A stretch of 64,000 nucleotides of DNA, taken from assembly GCF_001456115.1 (NCBI RefSeq), contig NZ_CP013264.1, positions 558,001 to 622,000 on the forward strand, read 5' to 3'. Below are positions 27,956 through 36,455 of the stretch, in pieces. Source of the stretch: Sphingobium baderi. Its GTDB lineage: Bacteria; Pseudomonadota; Alphaproteobacteria; Sphingomonadales; Sphingomonadaceae. Every line of letters begins with the position of its first letter. Within the stretch, counting starts at the first letter, position 1. Under the pieces are notes generated by a model that ran no database searches, was not told the DNA's origin, and worked only from the letters and a program-made list of their open reading frames with translations. The translations under genes were made by a program, and so were the position numbers.

Positions 27956-28522
27956 ATGGACGCCCTGCTGATCGCGCTGCTCGGCTGCCTGATCGGCGAG
28001 ATCGGCGACAAGAGCCAGCTTCTGGCGCTGGCGCTCGCCACGCGCTTCAACCGCAATGGCGCCGTGATCGCAGGGATAGTCGTCGCGGCCATCGCCAATG
28101 CCGCCATTTCCGCGACCGCGGGCGCCTATATCGGCCCGATGCTGGGTTCCGATGCCCGGCTGCTGTTCCTTGCACTGTCGTTGCTGTTCCTCGGACTGGG
28201 GCTGTTCTGGCCGGTGAAGGCGCCCGATCCGCTCGACGGGTGGAAGATCGGCGCATTCCTCACCACTACGCTCGGCCTTTTCATCCTGGGCTTTGGCGAC
28301 GGACCGCAATTCCTGATCCTGGGCCTTGCCACCCGCACCGCCGACCCGGCGCTCGCCGCCATCGGGGGGGCCATCGGAATCATCGCGGCCTGCGTCCCGG
28401 TCGTCCTGCTGCGCGATCTGCTTCTGGCCGCCCTGCCGATACGCGCCATCCGCCTGTGCGGCGGAGGGGTGCTTTTGCTGGCCGGCGCGATCACCGCCCT
28501 CTCCGCGCTGGCGCTGCTCTGA
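27956..28522 (+). CDS. GDT1/TMEM165 (UPF0016) family cation transporter
   Basis: The 188-residue membrane protein has about six helices in two related halves. The first half carries the family motif in GEIGDKSQLLALALATRFN (residues about 14-32). The second half reads GFGDGPQFLILGLATRT, keeping Gly-Asp but lacking the second Glu and the Lys/Arg-Thr/Ser ending. UPF0016 proteins export Mn2+ or Ca2+. The asymmetry suggests altered selectivity. It follows the histidine-rich small gene in the same direction. Confidence 0.85.
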   Translation: MDALLIALLGCLIGEIGDKSQLLALALATRFNRNGAVIAGIVVAAIANAAISATAGAYIGPMLGSDARLLFLALSLLFLGLGLFWPVKAPDPLDGWKIGAFLTTTLGLFILGFGDGPQFLILGLATRTADPALAAIGGAIGIIAACVPVVLLRDLLLAALPIRAIRLCGGGVLLLAGAITALSALALL

Positions 28523-28641
28523 TCGAATGTTTCCATCAGCGTGAATGATAATTTCAAAGCCCTTCCGGGGCACTTTTATGGCACCTTCGGCACGCTGGAT
28601 CATTATAAGGGCGAAATCATTCGCCAACAGGAGAAACAGGC

Positions 28642-29133
28642 ATGACTGCTTCCAACCTCAAAACCCCGACCGACCTCAAGAGCAACGCGACCAAGTCGGT
28701 GGCGGAGGCTTTGAACGGCGTGCTCGCGGACAGCTATGCGCTCTATTTCAAGACCAAGAATTTCCACTGGCATGTGTCCGGTCCGCATTTCCGCGACTAT
28801 CACCTGATGTTCGACGATCAGGCGGCGCAGATCCTCGCCACCACGGACCTCATCGCGGAGCGCGTTCGCAAGACGGGCAACACCACGCTGCGGTCGATCG
28901 GCGATATTTCGCGCCACCAGACGCTCAAGGACAATGACGCCGATTTCGTCAATCCCACCGACATGCTGAAGGAACTGCGCGAGGATAATCTGAAGCTGGT
29001 CGAAGCGCTCCGCGCCGCCAAGGAAGCCGCCACGCAAGCGGGCGACAACGCCACCGAAGGCATTGTCGACGACTGGACCGACCAGGCCGAGGAACGCGCC
29101 TGGTTCCTGTTCGAGGCCAGCCGCAACGCCTGA
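28642..29133 (+). CDS. dps: Dps/ferritin-like DNA-protection protein
   Basis: The 163-residue four-helix protein has the Dps ferroxidase signature KTKNFHWHVSGPHFRDYHLM (about 37-56) then FDDQAAQI, with His, Asp and Glu ligands. It assembles as a 12-mer that oxidises Fe2+ with H2O2 and shields DNA in starvation or oxidative stress. The start has AGGAGAAA upstream. A strong terminator follows, so it is monocistronic. No OxyR-type site was recognised in the 119-base upstream gap. Confidence 0.93.
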   Translation: MTASNLKTPTDLKSNATKSVAEALNGVLADSYALYFKTKNFHWHVSGPHFRDYHLMFDDQAAQILATTDLIAERVRKTGNTTLRSIGDISRHQTLKDNDADFVNPTDMLKELREDNLKLVEALRAAKEAATQAGDNATEGIVDDWTDQAEERAWFLFEASRNA

Positions 29134-29153
29134 ACCGCGACCAATGGAAACGG

Positions 29154-29190
29154 AAATGCCCTCCGACTCGGTCGGGGGGCATTTTCTTTT
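29154..29190 (+). terminator. Rho-independent terminator after dps
   Basis: AAATGCCCTCCGAC (29154-29167), loop TCG and GTCGGGGGGCATTT (29171-29184) form a 14-base stem with one G-T pair, followed by TCTTTT. Confidence 0.92.
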
Positions 29191-29236
29191 GGCGGTGATA
29201 GCGTTTGCCAACCTGTATGCGGAATGGCGGGTTTAG

Positions 29237-29285
29237 GTGGGGAGCGGACTGTCTGCTATTCCCATCTCCGTTCGCCCTGAACGAA
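29237..29285. repeat. Dispersed intergenic repeat, copy B
   Basis: The 49 bases match 7307-7355 at 42 positions. The shared core contains GCGGACTGTC and TTCGCCCTGA. It lies between the dps terminator and the end of the GreA-like gene. Bases just upstream (29229-29265) also match 13503-13539 at 30 of 37 positions. It is non-coding. Confidence 0.7.
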
Positions 29286-29316
29286 GGTGGGTTGTCCGCA
29301 AACGGTCGCTCCCCCC

Positions 29317-29787
29317 TTATTCCTCCCCAATCACCTCGACCTTCAAAATCCTGAGCGAACCAGCCTTGCCGCCGAAATCGACGCTTTCGCCCTTTTCCGC
29401 TTCCATCATCGCGCGGGCGAGCGGCGCGGAAAAGGCGATGCGTCCTTCCGCCGGCTCGGCCTCGTCGTCGCCGACGATCAGGACGGTCTTGTCCTGCTTG
29501 CCCTGCCGATAGGTGACGCGCGTGCCGAAGGCGACCGCATCGCCCTCCGCCGCCGGCTGCACCTGCGCGCTCGCCAGCCGGGTGCGCCAATAGCGCAGTT
29601 CGCGCTTGAGCTTCTTCGCATCCTCCTCGGCCATGCCCTCGGTGGAAACCGCTTCCAGCGCCTCCACCTTCTCCCGCGTCAGCCGCAGGCCTCGCGCCGT
29701 CACCCAATTGGGGCCGGCCGGAATGGGAATCTCGAAAGTCGGTTCCAGATGCTCCTCATCGCTTTCGCGGCGAAAGGCGACGCTCAT
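29317..29787 (-). CDS. GreA/GreB-like transcription elongation factor
   Basis: The 156-residue protein has an N-terminal coiled-coil (about 40-75, REKVEALEAVSTEGMAEEDA) and a C-terminal FKBP-like GreA/GreB domain with FGTRVTYRQGKQ, IVGDDEAEPAEGRIAFSAPL and GESVDF. Gre factors rescue backtracked RNA polymerase. A normal acidic tip is only partly evident, and the N-terminal part differs from canonical GreA, so it may be a second, accessory Gre. The start at 29787 has AAGGAGAG upstream. An open extension to 29871 was rejected. cobT lies upstream on the same strand. Confidence 0.8.
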   Translation of the reverse strand: MSVAFRRESDEEHLEPTFEIPIPAGPNWVTARGLRLTREKVEALEAVSTEGMAEEDAKKLKRELRYWRTRLASAQVQPAAEGDAVAFGTRVTYRQGKQDKTVLIVGDDEAEPAEGRIAFSAPLARAMMEAEKGESVDFGGKAGSLRILKVEVIGEE

Positions 29788-29880
29788 GACACTCTCCTTT
29801 TCAGGGCCGTCCGCACCGGGAAATCCGGGTCCGGGCCTTTCCAGGGGAGAGAGCCGGACCTTGCCCGGCACAGCAGCCGG

Positions 29881-31704
29881 TTAATCTTCGTCGAACAGAC
29901 CCGCGAGCTGTTCCACCATCGTCCCGCCAAGCTGTTCGGCGTCCATGATGGTGACGGCGCGGCGATAATAGCGCGTCACGTCATGGCCGATGCCGATGGC
30001 GACCAACTGCACCGGCGATCGGTTTTCGATCCATTCGATCACCTGCCGCAAATGCCGCTCCAAATAGGTGCCGCTATTGACCGACAGGGTGCTGTCATCG
30101 ACCGGCGCGCCGTCGGAGATCACCATCAGGATGCGGCGTTCCTCATTCCGCGCGATCAGCCGGTTATGCGCCCAGAGCAGCGCCTCCCCGTCGATATTTT
30201 CCTTCAAAAGGCCCTCGCGCATCATCAGGCCCAGATTCTTGCGCGCCCGCCGCCACGGTTCGTCGGCCTTCTTGTAGACGATATGCCGCAGGTCGTTGAG
30301 ACGTCCCGGCATTGGCGGACGCCCTGCCGCCAGCCAGTCCTCCCGGCTCTGCCCGCCCTTCCACGCGCGCGTGGTGAAGCCCAATATCTCCGTCTTGACG
30401 CCGCAGCGTTCCAGCGTGCGCGCCATGATGTCGGCGCTGATCGCCGCGATGCTGATCGGCCGCCCGCGCATGGAGCCGCTATTGTCGATCAGCAGCGTCA
30501 CCACCGTATCACGGAATTCGGTGTCCCGCTCGATCTTGTAGGAAAGCGAGCGCGTGGGATCGATCACGATCCGCGCCAGCCGCGCCGCGTCGAGCAGCCC
30601 TTCCTCCTGATCGAAATCCCACGACCGCGACTGCTGCGCCATCAGCCGTCGTTGGAGGCGATTGGCGAGCTTCGTCACCGCGCCCTGCAAGCTCACCAAC
30701 TGCTGGTCGAGGAAGCCGCGCAACCGCAGCAGTTCATCCTCATCGCACAGGTCTTCGGCCGTCACCACTTCGTCATGCAGCAGCGTATAGGCCTTGTAAT
30801 CGAAGCCCGGCGGCAAGTCGCCCATCGGCCGGTTCGGACGCACGGGCATCATGCCCTCATCGCCCATCTCGTCCCCGCCATCCTCGCTGTCGGCGTCGAA
30901 CTCCTCGCTATAGTCGGCGTCGCCGTCCTCGCTCTCGCCGCCCTGCTCCTCGGCCCGCGCCTGCGCGTTCATGTCGCTGTCACCGGCCTGATCCTCGCCG
31001 GAATCGCCTTCTTCCTGCTGCTCTTCCTCCTCGCCCTCCTGCTCGGACTCGTCCTCGTCCGTTTCGGGCGGCGTATCGGCATCGACAAGCTGGAGATGCT
31101 CCAGCATCGCGGCGGTCAGTTTCTGGAAAGCGCGCTGATCGTCGATGGCGAGCGACAGCGCATCCAGGTCGGCCCCTGCCTTGTCCTCGATCCACTGATC
31201 CACCTTGGCAAGGCCGTCAGTGACATCCCTGGGCACCGCCTGCCCCGTCAGCCGCTCGCGCACCTTGAGCGCCAGCGCGGTGGACAGCGGCACTTCGTCC
31301 GCCGAACGCGCCCGCCGGATCGGATCGGACTTCAGCCGCATGTCGAGCGCGTGGTTGAGGTTGTCGCGCACCCCCTCCATCGCCCGCGAACCGATGGCTT
31401 CCACTCGCGCCTGCTCGACCGCGTCATAGACCGCGCGCGCCACTGCGTCCGCCGGGGCCGACGCATTGTGCATCCGCGCATTATGATGCCGCAGCTTCAG
31501 CGCATTGGCGTCCGCGAAACCGCGCGCCAGCGCCACCTGATCGGCGGCCAGCGCGCGTCCGGGCGTCGGCACCTTGATCGCCTTGCCCGCCATATGCGGC
31601 GCGTCGGCGGTAAAGCCCACCTCCACCTCCGCATCGCGCGCAAGGGAGCGCGCCGCGCCGGACAGCACATCCTTGAAAGCGTCGAGGGCGGAACGCTCGG
31701 TCAT
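29881..31704 (-). CDS. cobT: Cobaltochelatase subunit CobT
   Basis: The 607-residue protein has a helical N-terminal half, a very acidic central stretch (about 232-300, rich in Glu/Asp) and a C-terminal von Willebrand A domain with the MIDAS motif [15 protein letters not shown] near residue 405. CobT works with CobS and CobN to insert Co2+ into hydrogenobyrinate diamide. CobN is not in the window. The ATG at 31704 overlaps the OsmC stop (ATGA). In CobN-lacking relatives the CobST pair may act as a general chaperone-like AAA system. Confidence 0.93.
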   Translation of the reverse strand: MTERSALDAFKDVLSGAARSLARDAEVEVGFTADAPHMAGKAIKVPTPGRALAADQVALARGFADANALKLRHHNARMHNASAPADAVARAVYDAVEQARVEAIGSRAMEGVRDNLNHALDMRLKSDPIRRARSADEVPLSTALALKVRERLTGQAVPRDVTDGLAKVDQWIEDKAGADLDALSLAIDDQRAFQKLTAAMLEHLQLVDADTPPETDEDESEQEGEEEEQQEEGDSGEDQAGDSDMNAQARAEEQGGESEDGDADYSEEFDADSEDGGDEMGDEGMMPVRPNRPMGDLPPGFDYKAYTLLHDEVVTAEDLCDEDELLRLRGFLDQQLVSLQGAVTKLANRLQRRLMAQQSRSWDFDQEEGLLDAARLARIVIDPTRSLSYKIERDTEFRDTVVTLLIDNSGSMRGRPISIAAISADIMARTLERCGVKTEILGFTTRAWKGGQSREDWLAAGRPPMPGRLNDLRHIVYKKADEPWRRARKNLGLMMREGLLKENIDGEALLWAHNRLIARNEERRILMVISDGAPVDDSTLSVNSGTYLERHLRQVIEWIENRSPVQLVAIGIGHDVTRYYRRAVTIMDAEQLGGTMVEQLAGLFDED

Positions 31705-32120
31705 CGGCCTTCCGGATCGCTCACGCGCGGCACGGCGATCGTCTCGATTTCCGTCCGCACCTCGCTCATCAGCTTGTGGACAGGACATTTGGCCGCCACC
31801 GCGATCAGCCTGCCATGCTGCTCGTCGGTCAGCGGCCCGCTGACGGCGATGCGGGTAGTGAGGTGATAGACGCCCTGCCGCTCCCGGCTATTGTCGCGCA
31901 CGACGCCCACATGGATGCCTTCCACCGGGATGCCGTTGCGCTGGGCATACCAGAGCATCGTCATCGCCTTGCACGCGCCCAGCGCGGAATCGTAGAGGTC
32001 ATGCGGATCGGGGCCTTCATCATGGCCATCCGGCGCGCTCATGTCCGCGATCAGTTCATGGCCGCGAATGCTGATGCGATGCGCGGTGCCATCGGGCGCA
32101 ATCCGTTCAACGACGATCAT
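31701..32120 (-). CDS. OsmC/Ohr family protein
   Basis: The 139-residue protein has the two redox cysteine regions of the family, [19 protein letters not shown] (about residues 49-67) and [10 protein letters not shown] (about 110-119). This is the YhfA/OsmC-like form. The family reduces organic hydroperoxides through a thiol pair. It lies between cobS (26 bases upstream) and cobT (4-base overlap), so it is translated from the cobaltochelatase transcript. Confidence 0.9.
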   Translation of the reverse strand: MIVVERIAPDGTAHRISIRGHELIADMSAPDGHDEGPDPHDLYDSALGACKAMTMLWYAQRNGIPVEGIHVGVVRDNSRERQGVYHLTTRIAVSGPLTDEQHGRLIAVAAKCPVHKLMSEVRTEIETIAVPRVSDPEGR

Positions 32121-32146
32121 GACCTATGCTCCTGCCGGCGGGACGT

Positions 32147-33160
32147 TCAGGCGGCCCGGTGCGCCACGCTTTCAGGCAAGTCCTTGCCAAACACGCGCTG
32201 ATAATATTCCGCCACCAGCGGCCGTTCCGCCTCATCGCATTTGTTGAGGAAGGAGAGGCGGAAGGCGAAGCCCACATCCTTGAAGATCAGCGCATTCTGC
32301 GCCCAGCTGATGACGGTGCGCGGGGACATGACGGTCGAAATGTCTCCGTTGATGAAGCCCTGACGGGTGAGTTCCGCCACCTTGATCATGCTCTCGACTT
32401 CCTTGCGGCCGCCTTCATGGTCATATTCGCCCGACTTGGCGAGCACCACCTGCGCTTCGGTCGCGGCGGGCAGGTAATTGAGCGCGACCACGACGTTCCA
32501 GCGATCCATCTGTCCCTGATTGATCTGCTGCGTGCCGTGATAAAGGCCGGTCGTGTCGCCCAGGCCGACCGTATTGGCGGTCGCGAACAGGCGGAACCAG
32601 GGGTTCGGGCGGATGACCCGGTTCTGGTCCAGCAGCGTCATCTTGCCGTCGGTTTCCAGCACGCGCTGGATCACGAACATCACGTCCGGGCGGCCCGCAT
32701 CATATTCGTCGAACACCAGCGCGACCGGCCGCTGCAGCGCCCAGGGGAGCAATCCTTCGCGAAACTCCGTCACCTGCTGCCCGTCCTTGAGCACGATGGC
32801 GTCGCGGCCCACCAGGTCGATGCGGCTGATATGCGCGTCCAGGTTGATGCGGATGCATGGCCAGTTGAGCCGCGCGGCCACCTGCTCGATATGGCTCGAC
32901 TTGCCGGTGCCGTGATAGCCCTGCACCATCACGCGGCGGTTGAACGCGAAGCCCGCCAGGATCGCCAGCGTCGTGTCCGGATCGAACACATAAGCGGGGT
33001 CAAGGTCCGGCACGCGCTCGTCAGCCTGCGAAAAGGCCGGGATCTTCATGTCGACATCGACGCCGAAGACGTCGCGCGCATCCACTTCCCGATCGGGCGC
33101 TTCCATCAGCGTCTCGTCGCGGGTGTCGGGCTGGACGTTGGAAATGTCGGTCATCTTCAT
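32147..33160 (-). CDS. cobS: Cobaltochelatase AAA+ subunit CobS
   Basis: The 337-residue AAA+ ATPase has Walker [11 protein letters not shown] (81-90) and Walker [11 protein letters not shown] (145-154). Sensor 1 is [20 protein letters not shown]. It forms hexamers with CobT and powers cobalt insertion in the aerobic cobalamin pathway. The start at 33160 (MKMTDIS) has AAGAG just upstream. The ATG two codons later (33154) is an alternative. It heads the cobS-osmC-cobT run. Confidence 0.94.
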   Translation of the reverse strand: MKMTDISNVQPDTRDETLMEAPDREVDARDVFGVDVDMKIPAFSQADERVPDLDPAYVFDPDTTLAILAGFAFNRRVMVQGYHGTGKSSHIEQVAARLNWPCIRINLDAHISRIDLVGRDAIVLKDGQQVTEFREGLLPWALQRPVALVFDEYDAGRPDVMFVIQRVLETDGKMTLLDQNRVIRPNPWFRLFATANTVGLGDTTGLYHGTQQINQGQMDRWNVVVALNYLPAATEAQVVLAKSGEYDHEGGRKEVESMIKVAELTRQGFINGDISTVMSPRTVISWAQNALIFKDVGFAFRLSFLNKCDEAERPLVAEYYQRVFGKDLPESVAHRAA

Positions 33161-33310
33161 GTCTCTTCGGTCAAACGAGTCTGCCAAGCCCTAGACCATA
33201 GGCCAAGCGCATGTCGAGGGAGGCTAGGGAATAAGCTGTCTACAGAGGGCGGCTTGCGATGGAACAGGGCCGGACCGATGCAATTGGCTTTGCCGGGCGG
33301 CTCTGGCGCC

Positions 33311-33928
33311 TCATGCAAAGGCCGGTGCTTTCCGGAGCAGGCCATAGGCTTCGATCACGGACTGCAAGGCGCTCTCATGACTGCGATCGCCGCCATTATG
33401 GTCGGGATGATAGCGCCGCACCAGCTCGGTATAGCGCGCCCGCAACGCCTTGCGATCCGCATCGACGGGCAGGCCCATGACCTCCAGCGCCCGCCGGTCC
33501 TCCTTCGACAGGAACCTGCCGTCGGCCCGCGCCGCATTGGCCCGCTCCGCCTGCGCCCTGCGCTCGCGAAACTTCGCGCCGATGGCGTCCAGCGGGTCGG
33601 CGAAATCGGCCCAGCGCGGCGGCGGGCTGGCGGCGTTGGAGGAAAAGGCCCGCGTCTCCCGTTCCCACCCCGCATGGGGGCGCTGGGCGGCGGCGATCTC
33701 GTCCGCGCTCATGCCGGTGAAGAAATTATAGCCCTGATTGAACTGCCGCACATGCTCCAGGCACAACCAGCGCCAGCGCGGCCCTTCATGGCCGGACGCG
33801 CTTCCTTCCAGCGGCGGCGCGCGGAATTCCCCCGGCTCCTCGCATCCGTCGACCGCGCAGGGGCGGTTGCCTTCCACACGGCCATGGAAGCGGTTGAAAC
33901 GGCGGGTCGAAAAGGGATCGCTAGCCAA
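33311..33928 (-). CDS. J-domain (DnaJ-class) protein
   Basis: The 205-residue protein has a C-terminal J domain (about 145-200) with the HPD motif at 174-176 (RRYHPDHNGG). The N-terminal part has Cys24, Cys29, Cys56 and His59, which could bind a metal. The proposed start is TTG at 33928 with AGGACAG upstream, since no ATG lies nearby. It would recruit an Hsp70 partner. The cobS/J-domain/bolA order is common in alphaproteobacteria, which supports the call. Confidence 0.87.
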   Translation of the reverse strand: MASDPFSTRRFNRFHGRVEGNRPCAVDGCEEPGEFRAPPLEGSASGHEGPRWRWLCLEHVRQFNQGYNFFTGMSADEIAAAQRPHAGWERETRAFSSNAASPPPRWADFADPLDAIGAKFRERRAQAERANAARADGRFLSKEDRRALEVMGLPVDADRKALRARYTELVRRYHPDHNGGDRSHESALQSVIEAYGLLRKAPAFA

Positions 33929-33972
33929 GACTGTCCTGATGCAAGTTCACGCAAAGGGCCTATATAGGAAAA

Positions 33973-34257
33973 ATGACTGACCAAGCCAAAGGCCCAGTGG
34001 CCACGGAAATCGAATCCCGCCTGCGCGCTGCCCTGTCGCCCGAACATCTCGCCGTCATCGACGACAGCGAAACGCATCGGGGCCATGCCGGGCATGACGG
34101 ATCGGGCGAAAGCCATTTCACGGTGGAAGTGGTGTCGGACCGCTTCATCGGCCAGAACCGGGTGGCGCGCCAGCGGCTCGTCAACGCCGCGCTGGCCGAC
34201 CTGCTGCGCGACAAGATTCACGCCCTGGCGATTCGGGCCAGGGCGCCGGGCGAATAG
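33973..34257 (+). CDS. bolA: BolA family protein
   Basis: The 94-residue protein has the BolA fold signatures IESRLRAALSPEHLAVIDDS, SHFTVEVVSDRFIGQNRVAR and QRLVNAALADLL. The conserved histidine for Fe-S sharing with monothiol glutaredoxin is present in the C-terminal helix region (DKIHALAIRA). BolA proteins act in iron sensing and stress morphology. It is divergent from the J-domain gene and followed by pirin after 24 bases. Confidence 0.93.
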   Translation: MTDQAKGPVATEIESRLRAALSPEHLAVIDDSETHRGHAGHDGSGESHFTVEVVSDRFIGQNRVARQRLVNAALADLLRDKIHALAIRARAPGE

Positions 34258-34281
34258 GGCAGTTAAGGGGAAGAATGGACC

Positions 34282-35184
34282 ATGCGGGAAGACCTCATCA
34301 TCCAAACGATCACGCCGACCAGCCATAATCTGGGCGATTTCCGCGTCCACCGCGCCCTTCCCGCGAAGGAGCGCACCATGGTCGGCCCATTCATCTTCTT
34401 CGATCAGGCAGGCCCGGCGCAGATCGGGCCGGGACAGGGCGTGGACGTGCGGCCCCATCCGCACATCAATCTCGCCACCGTCACCTACATGTATGAAGGC
34501 GCGTTCCTGCACCGCGATTCCCTCGGCACCGAGCAGCTGATCGAGCCGGGCGCGGTCAACCTGATGACGGCGGGCAGGGGCATCGTCCATTCGGAGCGCT
34601 CGCCGGACACGGATCGCGCCCGCGCCTCCAAGCTGTCGGCAATCCAGACATGGCTTGCGCTTCCCGACCGAAACGAGGAAATGGACCCCGCCTTCGAGCA
34701 TGTGGCGGAAGACCGCCTGCCCCTCATCGACAGCGGCTCCGCCCGCGCCCGCGTCATCATGGGAACGCTCTGGGGCCAGAGCGCGCCGGTCACCACCTAT
34801 GCCGACACCATCTACGCCGACATCCAGCTATCCCCCGGCGGCAGCGTGCCCATCGACCCGTCGGCGGACGAACGGGCGATCTATGTCTCCGGCGGCGACG
34901 CGGCGCTCGATGGCCTGTTGCTTCAGCCGCAGACGCTCTATGTGCTGCGCCCCGGCGTCAGCGCCACGTTGATGAGCGTCGATGGCGGCCGCGTCGTGCT
35001 GTGCGGCGGCGAGGCTTTCACCTCGCCACGCCATGTCTGGTGGAACTTCGTTTCCTCCACCACCGACCGCCTGATGCAGGCGCGCGAGGATTGGGAAGCG
35101 ATGCGCTTTCCCCTGATCCCCGGCGACGATCAGGAATTTATCCCGATCCCGCAGGGCCGTCCCAAGACAGTCAGCTATCCGTAA
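34282..35184 (+). CDS. Pirin family protein
   Basis: The 300-residue bicupin has MVGPFIFFDQAGPAQIGPGQ and DVRPHPHINLATVTYMYEGA, the Fe-binding histidine motif, with further His/Glu in LMTAGRGIVHSERSP, then a second cupin and a C-terminal pirin segment FTSPRHVWWNFVSS. Bacterial pirins such as YhhW act as quercetin dioxygenases or redox-sensitive partners. The substrate is unknown. It follows bolA on the same strand and ends before a hairpin at 35215-35240. Confidence 0.9.
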   Translation: MREDLIIQTITPTSHNLGDFRVHRALPAKERTMVGPFIFFDQAGPAQIGPGQGVDVRPHPHINLATVTYMYEGAFLHRDSLGTEQLIEPGAVNLMTAGRGIVHSERSPDTDRARASKLSAIQTWLALPDRNEEMDPAFEHVAEDRLPLIDSGSARARVIMGTLWGQSAPVTTYADTIYADIQLSPGGSVPIDPSADERAIYVSGGDAALDGLLLQPQTLYVLRPGVSATLMSVDGGRVVLCGGEAFTSPRHVWWNFVSSTTDRLMQAREDWEAMRFPLIPGDDQEFIPIPQGRPKTVSYP

Positions 35185-35214
35185 AGATCGGGGCCCGGCC
35201 ACATAAGGCGACGA

Positions 35215-35240
35215 AAAGGGACGGGCGATCCCGATCCCTT
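35215..35240. terminator. Hairpin between convergent pirin and DUF1214 genes
   Basis: AAGGGACGGG (35216-35225), loop CGAT and CCCGATCCCTT (35230-35240) form a ten-pair stem with one bulged A. It lies between two convergent stops and is T-rich on the right. It is probably a bidirectional transcription end. Confidence 0.5.
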
Positions 35241-35273
35241 CTTGGTTCGTTCATCGCCCCTCGACCCGGCGGC

Positions 35274-36455
35274 CTACCAGCGCCGCCGCAGCTGGACGCC
35301 CGTGCGCCGCTGGCGCAATCGCCTGTCTCTCTCTTCGGCAGAGATAGCGGGGGTATCGGCGGGCAGTTGCGCCCTCAACCCGTCCAGCGGCACTTGTCTC
35401 AGGCTCGGTTCGGGACCGCTCGATGCCTCGGTCCAGCGCAGCATGATCGCGCCCTCGCTCCATCCGCCCGGATCGAGCCAGTTGGGGACACCCGGATCTT
35501 CCAGCGCGATCACCGCACGGAACCTGCCGTCGCTGTCGATCTCGGCCTGGCCGCCGTTCAGGCTCGACTGCCGGTTCATCCAGTCGGTCGTGTTCCACAG
35601 CAGGTCGCCAAGCTGCACATTCCAGTAGCGTACCCGTTCGGGCAGCTCCGTTTCCAGGATCAGCGCATGGCCCGGCTCGATTCGGAACAACCCCTGATAA
35701 TAATGCTGCCCCGTTACGCCGCCCCGCCCCGCCCAATCGTCATGTTCGAAGCGATTCCACAGATTCTTGGCGGCCTGATCCTTGATGACGTTGATCCACA
35801 GCCCGGCATAGCGTTTGGGATAGCCCGCGAGCGCCGTCAGCCTCTGGGCAATTTCGGCGGCTGTCCGGCGGCGTGGCCTGATCGGCCTGTCGAGCCGTTC
35901 GATCGCGAAGCGGCCATCGCGGCCCTCCCCCCAATGATAGCTCGCCTGCCGCAGCGTGAGCGTACGGGCGCGCGGGTCGAGCGGGCGCCAGTTGCCGGTC
36001 CAGCCGTCGGGACGCTGCGCGCTCATCACCAGTTCGAACCGGCCATCCGTGCCGATGTCGAGCGAATCGATGTCGATCGTCCCGCATGACGGCCCCAGTT
36101 GGTCCATCACGCCCAAACCGCCCGCGGCGGTGTCCAACAGCACGAACAGGCCCTCGCCCCGCTCGCCGCTCAGCCGATAGACGCCCTCGCCGTCGATCGA
36201 GGCCGCGCTATAGATGAAGTCCGGATTGGTCATGCTGGCGTTGAGGACTGTGTTCACCGCCGGCACGAAGTCGGGCAGGTCCGGGTCGGCGAACGCCGTG
36301 AAGAACCCGCCCGAAAGCGCCAGGAAGAACAGCCGCAGAGCCTCCTGCGTCAACGCCGGATCGGCCGGGTCGCGCAGCAACGCGAGCAGGTCGCTCGCGT
36401 CCTCCATCCCGGCAAGATAATCCGCCCAGCCCGGCAGGGTCACGTCTACCGTCAT
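35274..36455 (-). CDS. DUF1214-type protein linked to a sulfotransferase
   Basis: The 393-residue protein has no signal peptide. Its C-terminal third resembles DUF1214 in RVRYWNVQLGDLLWNTTDW, MNRQSSLNGGQAEIDSDGRF and VPNWLDPGGWSEGAIMLRW. The N-terminal half is helical and unassigned. DUF1214 proteins are often found in lipid or steroid catabolic loci of actinobacteria and sphingomonads with no proven activity. Its ATG overlaps the sulfotransferase stop by one base (TGATG), so the two are translationally coupled. It marks the left edge of the accessory region. Confidence 0.6.
   Translation of the reverse strand: MTVDVTLPGWADYLAGMEDASDLLALLRDPADPALTQEALRLFFLALSGGFFTAFADPDLPDFVPAVNTVLNASMTNPDFIYSAASIDGEGVYRLSGERGEGLFVLLDTAAGGLGVMDQLGPSCGTIDIDSLDIGTDGRFELVMSAQRPDGWTGNWRPLDPRARTLTLRQASYHWGEGRDGRFAIERLDRPIRPRRRTAAEIAQRLTALAGYPKRYAGLWINVIKDQAAKNLWNRFEHDDWAGRGGVTGQHYYQGLFRIEPGHALILETELPERVRYWNVQLGDLLWNTTDWMNRQSSLNGGQAEIDSDGRFRAVIALEDPGVPNWLDPGGWSEGAIMLRWTEASSGPEPSLRQVPLDGLRAQLPADTPAISAEERDRRLRQRRTGVQLRRRW

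Noticed and set aside
29287..31866. 859-codon open frame opposite the GreA-like and cobT genes
   Set aside because: Antisense of two clearly recognised proteins, with no motif of its own.
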